Of a DNA stretch of 64,000 bases, positions 26,900-35,237 are shown one piece after another. This stretch comes from JASUTC01 sp964604305. GTDB lineage: Bacteria; Thermotogota; Thermotogae; MWEM01. The translations under genes were made by a program, and so were the position numbers. The stretch spans positions 1 to 64,000 of the forward strand of contig CAZRYM010000003.1 of the NCBI GenBank assembly GCA_964604305.1. The letters run 5' to 3'. How positions within the stretch are numbered: the stretch's first letter is position 1; each line of letters starts with the position of its first letter. The notes beneath the pieces were generated by a model. That model saw only the letters and a list, made by a program, of their open reading frames with translations. It was not told where the DNA came from and did not search any database.

Positions 26900-29533
26900 A
26901 TGGCTGAACTGGGAAAGCATTACGATCCGAAGGATATTGAAAAAAAATGGTATGAGCAATGGGAGCAATCAGGTGATTTTAAACCCATAGGCACTGGTAA
27001 GCCTTATGTAATCGTCATTCCACCTCCAAATATAACGGCAAGGCTGCATATGGGACATGCACTTAATCTGACACTGCAAGATATTTCAATACGATTCCAA
27101 CGTATGATGGGAAGAGATACCCTTTGGCTTCCCGGAGAAGATCATGCAGGTATTGCAACGCAAAACGTGGTTGAGAAAAATTTAAAGGACGAGGGTAAAA
27201 CAAAGGATGACCTGGGAAGAGAACAATTCATCGAAAAAACCTGGAAATGGGCTGATGAATACAGAGGATATATTCGTGATCAAATCAGGTCCATAGGGTG
27301 CTCTGTTGATTGGTCCAGAGACCGATTTACTCTAGATGAAGGATTGAATAAAGCCGTTCGAAAGGTGTTTGTTGCCCTCTATGAAAAGGGACTTATATAC
27401 CGTGGTAAATACATTGTCAACTGGTGTCCCAGATGTAAAACAGTGTTATCCGATGAAGAGGTAGAACACCAGGAAGAACAATCCAACCTTTGGCATTTCA
27501 ATTATCCCCTAAAAGAGGGAAAAGGTCATTTAACCATCGCCACAACAAGACCGGAGACTATGTTGGGTGATACAGCAGTAGCTGTAAATCCTTCAGATGA
27601 GCGATACAAACATCTGGTTGGTAAAACAGTAATATTGCCTATTGTCAACAAAGAAATCCCCATTATTGCCGACCAGTATGTTGACAAAGAATTTGGAACC
27701 GGTGCCGTTAAAGTTACCCCGGCGCATGATCCCAACGATTATCAGATAGGGGTTCGTCACAACCTTGAGTTCGTTGAAGTCATCGATGAAAATGCCGTTA
27801 TGAATGAAAAAGCCGGAGAGTTTAAAGGACTCGGAATAAAAGAGGCAAGAAAACGAATTGTTGAGGAAATAGAAAGGCTGGGATTACTTGAAAAAATTGA
27901 TGATTATTCACATTCAGTTGGCCATTGCTATCGATGTGATACGACAATAGATCCCAGATTGTCTGATCAATGGTTTGTGAAAATGGGGCCATTGGCAAAG
28001 AAATCAATCGAAGTGGTTGAAAATGATCAGGTAAGGTTTTATCCTGAAAGGTGGAAAAAGGTGTATCTGAACTGGATGTATGATGTACATGACTGGTGCA
28101 TTTCCAGACAGCTTTGGTGGGGTCATGCCATACCCGTTTGGTACTGTAAAGACTGCGATGAAATCATCGTAAGTGAGACAGATCCAACGGAATGTCCTGC
28201 ATGTGGTTCAAAAAATCTCAGACAGGACGAGGATGTTCTTGATACCTGGTTTTCATCTGCTCTATGGCCTTTTTCAACACTTGGATGGCCTGAAGAAACA
28301 GAAGATCTGAAAAGATATTATCCAACCGGTACACTTATTACCGGATTTGATATCATCTTTTTCTGGGTTGCGAGAATGATAACAATGGGAATGGAGTTTA
28401 TGGATGAAGTGCCTTTCCACGATGTTTATATCAATCAGTTGATTCGTGATAAAAAGGGAAGAAAAATGAGTAAGTCACTGGGTAATGGCATTGATCCTAT
28501 AGAAGTGGCTGAAGAGTATGGTGCTGATGCCATGCGCTTTACACTTGCCATTTTGGCCGGACAGGGAAGAGACATCAATTTAGACATCAAGAATGTTTTG
28601 AATTATAAACACTTTGCCAATAAGATATGGAATGCGTCCAGATTTTCTTTGATGAATATTGACAAAGATATTCATCAACATAATTTTGATTCGAAAGCGC
28701 TCGCATTATCTGATAAATGGATACTGTTCAAACTAAACAAAACAATCCAATCAGTGACAAAAGGTCTTGAACGATACGATTACAATCTGGCTTCCAAGTC
28801 TATATTCGAGTTCTTCTGGAACGATTTCTGCGACTGGTATATTGAATCCATCAAACCGGTTCTTTATCAATCCCAATCGATCCATCAAAAAAGAAACACT
28901 CAATTTGTTCTGCTTCAAGTATTAGATAAAAGCCTCAGATTGCTTCACCCTTTTATGCCTTATATTACCGAAGAGATTTGGCAGATGCTTCCAATCAATA
29001 AAGAAAGTGAACATCTCATGATATCAGAGTGGCCTGAAGTTGAAGAAATGGGTAAGTTTGAAGTTGATTCATCCAAATTTGAAGAACTTATGGCAGTTGT
29101 CAGGGGCATCAGAAACGTCCGCTCAGAACTACAGATCCCCCCCTCAAAGAAAATAAATATAGCCTGCATATACAAAGAAAGACAACCTTTCAGTAATGAA
29201 GAGGTCGTATACATAAACGCCTTGGCTTCTGTTGAGGAGATTAAAATGGTAACCGAAAAGCCCGCTATGAGTTCTACAGCACTGGTAAGCCCAAAACTTG
29301 ATGTATATTGTCAATTATCTGGTACAATAGATTTAAATGAGGAAAAAGATAGACTCGCTAAAAAGATAAAAAAAGCAAAAACCGATGTAAAACATGCTGA
29401 AAAGAAATTATCCAACGAAAAATTCTTAAAACATGCCGATGAAGATGTCATTGAAGAGACAAAAGAAAAACACAAAGAGGCGTTGATGACTTTGGAAAGA
29501 TTGCAAATTTTAATGAGTGATTTTGAGGGATGA
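26900..29533 (+). CDS. valS: Valine-tRNA ligase
   Basis: Class I aminoacyl-tRNA synthetase, 877 residues. The HIGH-type motif is HMGH (50-53) in PPPNITARLHMGH. Two CxxC pairs (CPRC, and CxxC...CPAC) suggest zinc binding. The editing domain contains TTRPETMLGD and GTGAVKVTPAHDPND. KMSKS is at 522-526. A C-terminal coiled-coil arm (about 810-877, Lys/Glu-rich) is typical of ValRS. GGAGG lies eight bases before the ATG. The stop overlaps the rsmI start by four bases. Confidence 0.97.
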   Translation: MAELGKHYDPKDIEKKWYEQWEQSGDFKPIGTGKPYVIVIPPPNITARLHMGHALNLTLQDISIRFQRMMGRDTLWLPGEDHAGIATQNVVEKNLKDEGKTKDDLGREQFIEKTWKWADEYRGYIRDQIRSIGCSVDWSRDRFTLDEGLNKAVRKVFVALYEKGLIYRGKYIVNWCPRCKTVLSDEEVEHQEEQSNLWHFNYPLKEGKGHLTIATTRPETMLGDTAVAVNPSDERYKHLVGKTVILPIVNKEIPIIADQYVDKEFGTGAVKVTPAHDPNDYQIGVRHNLEFVEVIDENAVMNEKAGEFKGLGIKEARKRIVEEIERLGLLEKIDDYSHSVGHCYRCDTTIDPRLSDQWFVKMGPLAKKSIEVVENDQVRFYPERWKKVYLNWMYDVHDWCISRQLWWGHAIPVWYCKDCDEIIVSETDPTECPACGSKNLRQDEDVLDTWFSSALWPFSTLGWPEETEDLKRYYPTGTLITGFDIIFFWVARMITMGMEFMDEVPFHDVYINQLIRDKKGRKMSKSLGNGIDPIEVAEEYGADAMRFTLAILAGQGRDINLDIKNVLNYKHFANKIWNASRFSLMNIDKDIHQHNFDSKALALSDKWILFKLNKTIQSVTKGLERYDYNLASKSIFEFFWNDFCDWYIESIKPVLYQSQSIHQKRNTQFVLLQVLDKSLRLLHPFMPYITEEIWQMLPINKESEHLMISEWPEVEEMGKFEVDSSKFEELMAVVRGIRNVRSELQIPPSKKINIACIYKERQPFSNEEVVYINALASVEEIKMVTEKPAMSSTALVSPKLDVYCQLSGTIDLNEEKDRLAKKIKKAKTDVKHAEKKLSNEKFLKHADEDVIEETKEKHKEALMTLERLQILMSDFEG

Positions 29534-30201
29534 GTGGCAAGTTAGTGATCGTTGGTACACCAATAGGTAATTTCGGTGACTGTTCCACAAGGGTTTTAGA
29601 AGCACTTAAAGAATCGAATACCATACTGGCAGAAGATACAAGAAGAACAGTTACATTATTGAATCATTTCCAGTTGGGGAAAAAGGAATTAATCTCTTTT
29701 TCCCAACAAAAAGAGCGTTTTAAAACTGAAGGCATTATCGAAAAATTAAAAGCAAACCAACAAATTGCATTAGTTTCAGATGCCGGTATGCCAACAGTTT
29801 CAGACCCAGGTTCACTGTTGATTGCAGCATGCCATGAAAATGGCATTGATATTGATGTTATACCTGGTCCAAGTGCTCTTACGGTCGCTTATGCAGCATC
29901 AGGGTTTAGCGGCCCTTTTATTTTTGAAGGATTTCTGGGGCGGGACAAAAAGCTGCGTCGATATCTGAGAACGATAAAGGAAGAAAAAAGAAATATCATA
30001 TTTTATGAATCACCTTTTCGTCTTGTTAAATGTCTGAATGAAATTCTTGCCATTCTCGGAGACAGGGAAGTATTTATAGCAAGGGAAATGACAAAGATTT
30101 ATCAGGAATTTTACAGAGGAAAGTGTTCTGAAGCCCTACAGCAATTTCAGGGTGAAATAAAGGGTGAAATAACGGTAATAATAAGGGGAGATGTTCAGTA
30201 A
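29530..30201 (+). CDS. rsmI: 16S rRNA 2'-O-methyltransferase RsmI
   Basis: Tetrapyrrole-methylase-fold enzyme that methylates the ribose of C1402 in 16S rRNA using S-adenosylmethionine. 223 residues with the full set: LVIVGTPIGNFGD at the N-terminus, AEDTRRT, LVSDAGMPTVSDPGSLL, VIPGPSALTVAYAASGF, FEGFLGR, FYESPFRL and AREMTKIYQEFYRG. Shorter than the E. coli protein because it lacks its C-terminal extension. Starts in an ATGA overlap with valS and overlaps marR by one base, so it is co-translated in the operon. Confidence 0.95.
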   Translation: MSGKLVIVGTPIGNFGDCSTRVLEALKESNTILAEDTRRTVTLLNHFQLGKKELISFSQQKERFKTEGIIEKLKANQQIALVSDAGMPTVSDPGSLLIAACHENGIDIDVIPGPSALTVAYAASGFSGPFIFEGFLGRDKKLRRYLRTIKEEKRNIIFYESPFRLVKCLNEILAILGDREVFIAREMTKIYQEFYRGKCSEALQQFQGEIKGEITVIIRGDVQ

Positions 30202-30638
30202 TGGAAAAGTTCGAAGAACTTGAAAAATTAATGAGAAAAATATCAGCCTGGATAAAAGCGGAAGGAAGAATGGCTTTAAAAGAGGGTAAGAACGAAATAA
30301 CCCCAGCGCAATTCGATGTACTTCAAAGTATCTATTGGCATGAAAACCTTACAATGACAAGTATCAGTAAACGCCTTGGTGTGGCAAAAAGTACTGTAAC
30401 GGGGTTAGTCAATAAATTAAAGGACGAGAAATTGGTTGATTACAAGGTCTCGGAAGAAGACAGACGTGTAAGGCGCCTGAAGATTACTGAACATGGTGAG
30501 GAAGTCATCAAAGAAGTCATCAAGCGAAGAATAAAATTTGTTGAAAAGATGTTTTCAACCATTGACCCGTTCCTTGTTGATGAATTCAGGCAAGTACTGA
30601 GAATAGTCGTAAAAACTTGTGATGAAAGAAAAATTTAA
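30201..30638 (+). CDS. MarR-family transcriptional regulator
   Basis: 145-residue winged-helix regulator. The DNA-binding part has LTMTSISKRLGVAKSTVTGLVNKLKDEKLV, and the wing is VSEEDRRVRRLKITEHGEEVI, both classic for MarR. The flanking helices should form the dimer interface. Its ATG overlaps the rsmI stop by one base, so it is made with the valS operon rather than from its own promoter; no divergent target gene is present. A regulator of pduL or of distant genes is possible. No palindromic operator was found nearby. Confidence 0.88.
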   Translation: MEKFEELEKLMRKISAWIKAEGRMALKEGKNEITPAQFDVLQSIYWHENLTMTSISKRLGVAKSTVTGLVNKLKDEKLVDYKVSEEDRRVRRLKITEHGEEVIKEVIKRRIKFVEKMFSTIDPFLVDEFRQVLRIVVKTCDERKI

Positions 30639-30668
30639 ATAAATACTTGTTAAGGAGGGCATTTATAG

Positions 30669-31259
30669 ATGACATTAAAAGAAGGTAAGATTGTTGCAGG
30701 AGTATCTGCAAGGCATTTACACTTGTCTGAGATGGATTTGAAAGCACTTTTTGGGGAAAAAGCAGAACTCACTCCCGTAAAAGATTTGGGTCAACCCGGA
30801 CAATATGCCAGTGAGGAAAAAGTAAAGGTTATCGGTCCAAAAGGGCAATTTGAATCGGTTAGAGTATTGGGACCAGTCAGAAAGGACACACAGGTTGAAG
30901 TAAGTCTTACGGATGCTTTCAAGTTGGGTGTTATTCCACCTGTAAGGGATTCAGGTGACATTGAAAACACCCCGGGAATCAAATTAGTTGGCCCAACAGG
31001 TGAAGTGAATTTGGATAAAGGGCTTATCCTTGCCAAGAGACACATTCATATGACACCTGAAGATGCTCAGAGATTTGAAGTGAAAGATAAAGATATTGTA
31101 GCTGTTTTGTGTGACACAGAGGGAAGGAAGACCATATTCCAGGACGTTTTGATTAGAGTCAGTCCAAAATATGCATTAGAATTTCATGTGGACACTGATG
31201 AAGCAAATGCCAGTTTTTTGAAAACAAGGGACGAAATTCAAATAATCAAAGAATTATAA
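30669..31259 (+). CDS. pduL: Phosphate acyltransferase PduL
   Basis: Interconverts acyl-CoA plus phosphate and acyl-phosphate plus CoA. 196 residues with the two repeated halves of PduL: SARHLHLSEMDL and LAKRHIHMTPEDAQ, plus EFHVDTDEAN near the C-terminus, which carry the zinc-binding His. There is no N-terminal encapsulation peptide and no microcompartment gene in the window, so it is probably the housekeeping enzyme feeding acetate kinase. GGAGG lies eight bases before the ATG. It is followed by a strong terminator. Confidence 0.92.
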   Translation: MTLKEGKIVAGVSARHLHLSEMDLKALFGEKAELTPVKDLGQPGQYASEEKVKVIGPKGQFESVRVLGPVRKDTQVEVSLTDAFKLGVIPPVRDSGDIENTPGIKLVGPTGEVNLDKGLILAKRHIHMTPEDAQRFEVKDKDIVAVLCDTEGRKTIFQDVLIRVSPKYALEFHVDTDEANASFLKTRDEIQIIKEL

Positions 31260-31277
31260 TCGAATTTACATGATGAA

Positions 31278-31310
31278 ACAGGAGCTCTTGCGCATGAGCT
31301 CCTGTTTTTA
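31278..31310 (+). terminator. Strong terminator after pduL, directly upstream of rsmG
   Basis: A perfect 10-bp stem, ACAGGAGCTC (31278-31287) with GAGCTCCTGT (31296-31305), is followed by TTTTTATTT. rsmG begins within 30 bases. Confidence 0.9.
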
Positions 31311-31337
31311 TTTGTGAGCGATGGGAGGAAGTTAAAG

Positions 31338-32000
31338 ATTAGCAATATAAATTTATACAACAAGTACCTGCTCTTACTGGAGGAAGAAAACAAAAGACAA
31401 AATCTCATCAGATATAAAACACGGGATGAACTCATAAAAAAACACCTTGAAGATTCATTAATGCCATTTGAATCCGGCGTACTCGAACCATTGGCAGGTA
31501 ACATCATGGATATTGGTTCAGGAGGTGGATTTCCCGCCATACCATTAGCTATAAGATACCACAATGCAATGTTTACGCTTGTGGAAAGCGAAAAGAGAAA
31601 GGCTCAATTTCTTCAAAAAGCCATTAGAGAACTTGGTCTTAATAACACTGAAGTCGTGAATCAACGCGTGGAAGTCTATTCAAAAGAGAAAATTGAACAA
31701 TATGATTTCTGTATTATGCGCGCTTTAGCTGCCACAAGAATATGTCTGGAATACGCCGCTCCTTCCTTAAAGTTAGGTAGTAAGGTCTATCTTTACAAAG
31801 GTCCTGCATTTATGGAGGAATTAAGCGATTCTCAGAATGCAATGAAAGAACTGGGGATAGAATTTGAGAAAACCATATCCTATGAATACACTTTCTGTGG
31901 AGAAAAATTTACCCCTCTTATTGCCGTCTTCAAAAAAAGACATAAAACACTTGGAAAATATCCGCGCCGCCCCGGAATGGCAAAGAAAAACCCCTTGTAG
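31338..32000 (+). CDS. rsmG: 16S rRNA (guanine527-N7)-methyltransferase
   Basis: Methylates G527 of 16S rRNA. About 220 residues. SAM motif I is IMDIGSGGGFPAIPLAI, then TLVESEKRKAQFLQ, IMRALAA and YLYKGP. A basic tail (KYPRRPGMAKKNPL) matches the RsmG C-terminus. Start choice: GGGAGG (31323-31328) lies nine bases before ATT 31338, which gives a normal N-terminus ISNINLYNKYLLLL. The only upstream canonical start, GTG 31314, lacks a ribosome site and sits in the tail of the pduL terminator. It probably depends on readthrough of that terminator. No gidA is nearby. Confidence 0.9.
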   Translation: MSNINLYNKYLLLLEEENKRQNLIRYKTRDELIKKHLEDSLMPFESGVLEPLAGNIMDIGSGGGFPAIPLAIRYHNAMFTLVESEKRKAQFLQKAIRELGLNNTEVVNQRVEVYSKEKIEQYDFCIMRALAATRICLEYAAPSLKLGSKVYLYKGPAFMEELSDSQNAMKELGIEFEKTISYEYTFCGEKFTPLIAVFKKRHKTLGKYPRRPGMAKKNPL

Positions 32001-32008
32001 AACTATCA

Positions 32009-32017
32009 TGATATAAT
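32009..32017 (+). promoter_or_regulatory. Extended -10 promoter for the small membrane protein gene
   Basis: TGATATAAT (hexamer 32012-32017) lies 57 bases before the GTG start at 32074. Confidence 0.4.
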
Positions 32018-32073
32018 TCTGGAAAAGAATTGAAGTCTAATTATTAGAAGAAACTGAGGGAGGAAAAATTAAC

Positions 32074-32424
32074 GTGAGATATTTTATAAAAATCATTCTT
32101 TCTGCCGTTTTAATCGTTCTTATATCCGAAATTAGTAAAAGAACTTCCTTTTGGGGAGGCTTGATTGCCTCTTTGCCCATCACTTCTTTACTTGCCATTA
32201 TTTGGCTTTATATTGATACCGGTGACAAAGAAAAAGTCTCGAAACTATCAATAAATATCTTTTGGTTTGTTCTCCCCTCTCTTTTGTTTTTTATCACATT
32301 GCCTTTTTTTATTACAAAACTCGGTTGGAATGTATATTTCTCGATTGCGGTATCTTCCGGGATCACAATGTTCGGATATTATTTAATGGCAGCTTTGCTG
32401 GCGAAATACGGTATAAAAATTTAG
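32074..32424 (+). CDS. DUF3147-like small membrane protein
   Basis: 116 residues with four predicted membrane helices. The sequence ISEISKRTSFWGGLIASLPITSLLAIIWLY resembles the DUF3147 family, whose function is unknown. GTG 32074 is supported by GGGAGG about ten bases upstream. It has its own promoter candidate and ends in a strong bidirectional terminator. No functional link to neighbours is visible. Confidence 0.75.
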   Translation: MRYFIKIILSAVLIVLISEISKRTSFWGGLIASLPITSLLAIIWLYIDTGDKEKVSKLSINIFWFVLPSLLFFITLPFFITKLGWNVYFSIAVSSGITMFGYYLMAALLAKYGIKI

Positions 32425-32452
32425 AGGTATTTCGAATACTCAGGATTCAAAA

Positions 32453-32490
32453 AATTTAAAAAAGGGGGTATGCTCCCCCTTTTTTAAATT
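32453..32490. terminator. Bidirectional terminator with 16-bp perfect stem
   Basis: AATTTAAAAAAGGGGG (32453-32468) pairs fully with CCCCCTTTTTTAAATT (32475-32490) around TATGCT. It has A/T tracts on both sides and lies between the small membrane protein gene and the chemoreceptor gene, which converge. Confidence 0.92.
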
Positions 32491-32502
32491 CAGTTCAACC
32501 TC

Positions 32503-34527
32503 TTAAAAATCCGAACTATCATCCTCCAGAGGAATCACATTTTCAGGATGAATGGAATGAGTCTGTTTTGATGCCATTTTTATTGCTGAATTTCTATTGC
32601 CTTTTTTAATTTGCAGACTTTGCTTTTGATAATTTTTACTTAATGAGTCATTATTATTCTTTTTTCTCCTATCTCCATTATTTAAGTTCCTTTGAGAGGA
32701 TTTACCCGCCTCTTTTTCGGATTTAATTAATGCGTTTAGACGGATAACGATATCGTTCAGTGTTTCAGCTTGAGCACTCATCTCTTCTGATGAGGATGCC
32801 GTCTCTTCTGCATTTGCTGCGTTCTGTTGTGTGACCTGTTCCATTTGATTCATTGCTTGGTTAATTTGTCCAATTCCCTGGGACTGTTCTTTACTGGCTA
32901 CGTTTATCTGGTCGATGAGATTACTCAATTCGTTTGATTGGGTGTTGATTTCCTGTAAGGCTTCCTGGACTTTTTGAGCCACATTTACACCGGATGCGGA
33001 TATTTTCACATTCTTTTCAATGATGTCTGTGGTATCTTGGGCTGCCTTTGCACTCCTTTGGGCCAGGTTTCTTACCTCTTCAGCAACAACCGCAAATCCC
33101 GCTCCGGCTTCTCCGGCTCTGGCGGCTTCTACAGCTGCGTTTAATGATAGGAGATTTGTCTGGAAGGCAATGTCATCGATAACTTTGATAATCTTAGACA
33201 ACTCTCCTGAAGAGTCTTTGATCTGTGTCATGGATGCCATCATTTCTTTCATTTGACTGCTGCCTTTTTCAGAAGCGCTTGAAGCACGTTGCGCTATTTC
33301 TGTAGCTCTGGAAGTGTTATCCGCTGTTTGTTGAAGCATGGAATTTGATTCATCTAATGTGGCTGAGGTCTCTTCCAGTGATGATGCTTGCTCGGAGCTA
33401 CCTTCAGCCAGTTGCTGACTGGCTGATGAAAGTTCTTCTGAGGCGGAAGCCACCTGATCAGCACTTTCAAAGAGGTTATCTACGATTTGAGATATTGGCT
33501 TTTCAATGGAGTTGGCGAACAGAAAGGCGATGATAAGCACCAGTACAACGGTAACCACACTGATGATTAAAATAAGCATGGTGAGTTGATTGACACTTGC
33601 AAAGGCTTCAGATTCATCCTGTTCTGACAAGATCACCCACGTAAAGCCATCTACTTGTATTGGATTATATGCAGAAAGAACCGGGTTCCCATTATAGTCT
33701 GTAATAATATCCACCCCGGACTGACCGCTCAATGCACGTCTGACAGCTTCTGTGTTCACTGATCCGGTGGAAGGATTCTTAAATGAGGCGACCACACTGT
33801 GATTTTGAGGATCCAGGAAGGAGTCCGATCTCATCAGTTTGTCTTCCCCAACCAGATAGGTCTCTCCGGTCTCTCCCATCCCGCTTCTTTCCTGCATAAT
33901 TGCATTGATACTCTCCAAGCTGATCTGATAAACCAGTACACCAATTGTTTTTCTGTCTTGATCAATCACGGACTTTGAAATAAAAGCAGCGGGTTCTTCT
34001 GAGATTGAATACCATTGAAAATCTGTAATTGCAGTATTTCTGGCTGCCTGATCGAACGCCTCCGCCAAAGGGGTGTTTCTTAATTTTCCGGTGAGGACAT
34101 TTTCTCCAAAATCCTCTTCTTTTGATACGGTGTAAACTACATCACCATCAGGTGCTATTAAAAAAAGGTCGTAATAATTGTATTCTTTTACGTACAACTC
34201 AAGAAACCTTCCGTAGGATGAATTTGACGTTTTCCATGACTGGGAATTGATCCCCCCTTGTTCAAACCCCTCTTCGTAAGATTTTAGAGCATCTATCAGA
34301 GTTTGATTTTCAGAAAGAACGTTAATGTCTCCTTTTCTCTCTTCAAAGAAGGAACTGAGTTGATTGGTCTTTATCTGCTGAACGGCTTGAAGTTTATCAA
34401 TGATTTGTTTTTCAATTTCATTTTTTGAATTATTCCAAGAAATCAAAGCAATCACACCAAATGGAATCAAACCAACGAGTATGAATATGGTTATCAACTT
34501 AAATTTGAGGCTAAGATTTTTCATCAT
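32503..34527 (-). CDS. Methyl-accepting chemotaxis protein with extracellular Cache-type sensor
   Basis: 674 residues. Helix 1 (about 10-31) and helix 2 (about 310-335) flank a double-Cache-like sensor. A short HAMP-like linker leads to the long signalling coiled coil with the conserved hairpin IDDIAFQTNLLSLNAAVEAARAGEAGAGFAVVAEEVRNLA. The last 70 residues form a polar, Lys/Asn-rich tail unusual for a receptor. The start ATG-ATG at 34527 overlaps the cheW end by 17 bases; AGGTGAT supplies the ribosome site. It is the second gene of a cheW-receptor unit. The ligand is not identifiable from sequence. Confidence 0.92.
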   Translation of the reverse strand: MMKNLSLKFKLITIFILVGLIPFGVIALISWNNSKNEIEKQIIDKLQAVQQIKTNQLSSFFEERKGDINVLSENQTLIDALKSYEEGFEQGGINSQSWKTSNSSYGRFLELYVKEYNYYDLFLIAPDGDVVYTVSKEEDFGENVLTGKLRNTPLAEAFDQAARNTAITDFQWYSISEEPAAFISKSVIDQDRKTIGVLVYQISLESINAIMQERSGMGETGETYLVGEDKLMRSDSFLDPQNHSVVASFKNPSTGSVNTEAVRRALSGQSGVDIITDYNGNPVLSAYNPIQVDGFTWVILSEQDESEAFASVNQLTMLILIISVVTVVLVLIIAFLFANSIEKPISQIVDNLFESADQVASASEELSSASQQLAEGSSEQASSLEETSATLDESNSMLQQTADNTSRATEIAQRASSASEKGSSQMKEMMASMTQIKDSSGELSKIIKVIDDIAFQTNLLSLNAAVEAARAGEAGAGFAVVAEEVRNLAQRSAKAAQDTTDIIEKNVKISASGVNVAQKVQEALQEINTQSNELSNLIDQINVASKEQSQGIGQINQAMNQMEQVTQQNAANAEETASSSEEMSAQAETLNDIVIRLNALIKSEKEAGKSSQRNLNNGDRRKKNNNDSLSKNYQKQSLQIKKGNRNSAIKMASKQTHSIHPENVIPLEDDSSDF

Positions 34528-35017
34528 TCATATCACCTGTCCCCTTTGCATTCTCAGTTTTTAAGAAATTTAATTCTTTTTCATTCAAAAGCTTTTCGAT
34601 ATCCAGTAGCATGATGACTTGGGAGTTTTTTTTCGCCATTCCGATTATAAAGTCATCATCTACTTCTATTCCGTATCTTGGGGTTTGCTCGATTTCACTT
34701 TCCCCAATATTCAAAACCTCTGAAACGGAATCAACGGCCAAGGCCATCTGCTTTTTTTCTCTGTTCAAATTAACTTCCAAAACGATAAATATAGTACGGT
34801 CTGTATAGACTTTTTCTTCTAGTAGGAATTTCAGTCTTAAGTCCATAAGTGGGATTATTTTTCCCCTAAGGTTGATAACGCCCTTAATAAACTTAGGCAT
34901 TCTGGGTATTTGATGTATTTCAGTATATCCAATTATTTGTTCAACATTTAAAACATTGATACCATATGATTCTTTCCCCAATATAAAAGCGAGGTAGATT
35001 CCGGAATTATTAACCAT
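34511..35017 (-). CDS. cheW: CheW chemotaxis coupling protein
   Basis: Adaptor linking receptors to the CheA kinase. About 168 residues: YLAFILGKESYGINVLNVEQII, PRMPKFIKGVINLRGKIIPLMDLR and VDSVSEVLNI are standard CheW signatures. ATG 35017 has GGAGGTG six bases upstream; the frame extends upstream to 35050 but without a ribosome site. Expressed with the receptor gene downstream. No cheA or cheY is in the window. Confidence 0.93.
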   Translation of the reverse strand: MVNNSGIYLAFILGKESYGINVLNVEQIIGYTEIHQIPRMPKFIKGVINLRGKIIPLMDLRLKFLLEEKVYTDRTIFIVLEVNLNREKKQMALAVDSVSEVLNIGESEIEQTPRYGIEVDDDFIIGMAKKNSQVIMLLDIEKLLNEKELNFLKTENAKGTGDMNDEKS

Positions 35018-35119
35018 ATATTCACCTCCATTCATAAAAACATTTAACAAAATATTTCTTTTATAAAAAAAGTAAATATTATTCTTTGCCCAATGTCTAT
35101 AAAAATATTTTAATGATAT

Positions 35120-35128
35120 ATTATATCA
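35120..35128 (-). promoter_or_regulatory. Extended -10 promoter for cheW and receptor
   Basis: Minus-strand TGATATAAT (hexamer 35120-35125), about 105 bases upstream of the cheW start. No SigD-type GCCGATAT element was seen. Confidence 0.45.
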
Positions 35129-35161
35129 TATATACTGTATTGATTGCATATAATAGTCTTT

Positions 35162-35191
35162 AAAAAAACCCCCTTATTCTAAGGGGGTTTT
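35162..35191 (-). terminator. Terminator after the second chemoreceptor gene
   Basis: AAAACCCCCTTA (35165-35176) pairs fully with TAAGGGGGTTTT (35180-35191) around TTC. Read on the minus strand it is followed by a T7 run. It isolates this receptor gene from cheW. Confidence 0.9.
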
Positions 35192-35237
35192 ACCAAAAAT
35201 TCATGTATTTTTATGCGAATTAAAGAAGTGAAAACTT

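Noticed and set aside
30669..31259. Microcompartment locus around pduL
   Set aside because: No shell protein, encapsulation peptide or diol dehydratase genes in the window; PduL is also a common housekeeping phosphotransacylase.
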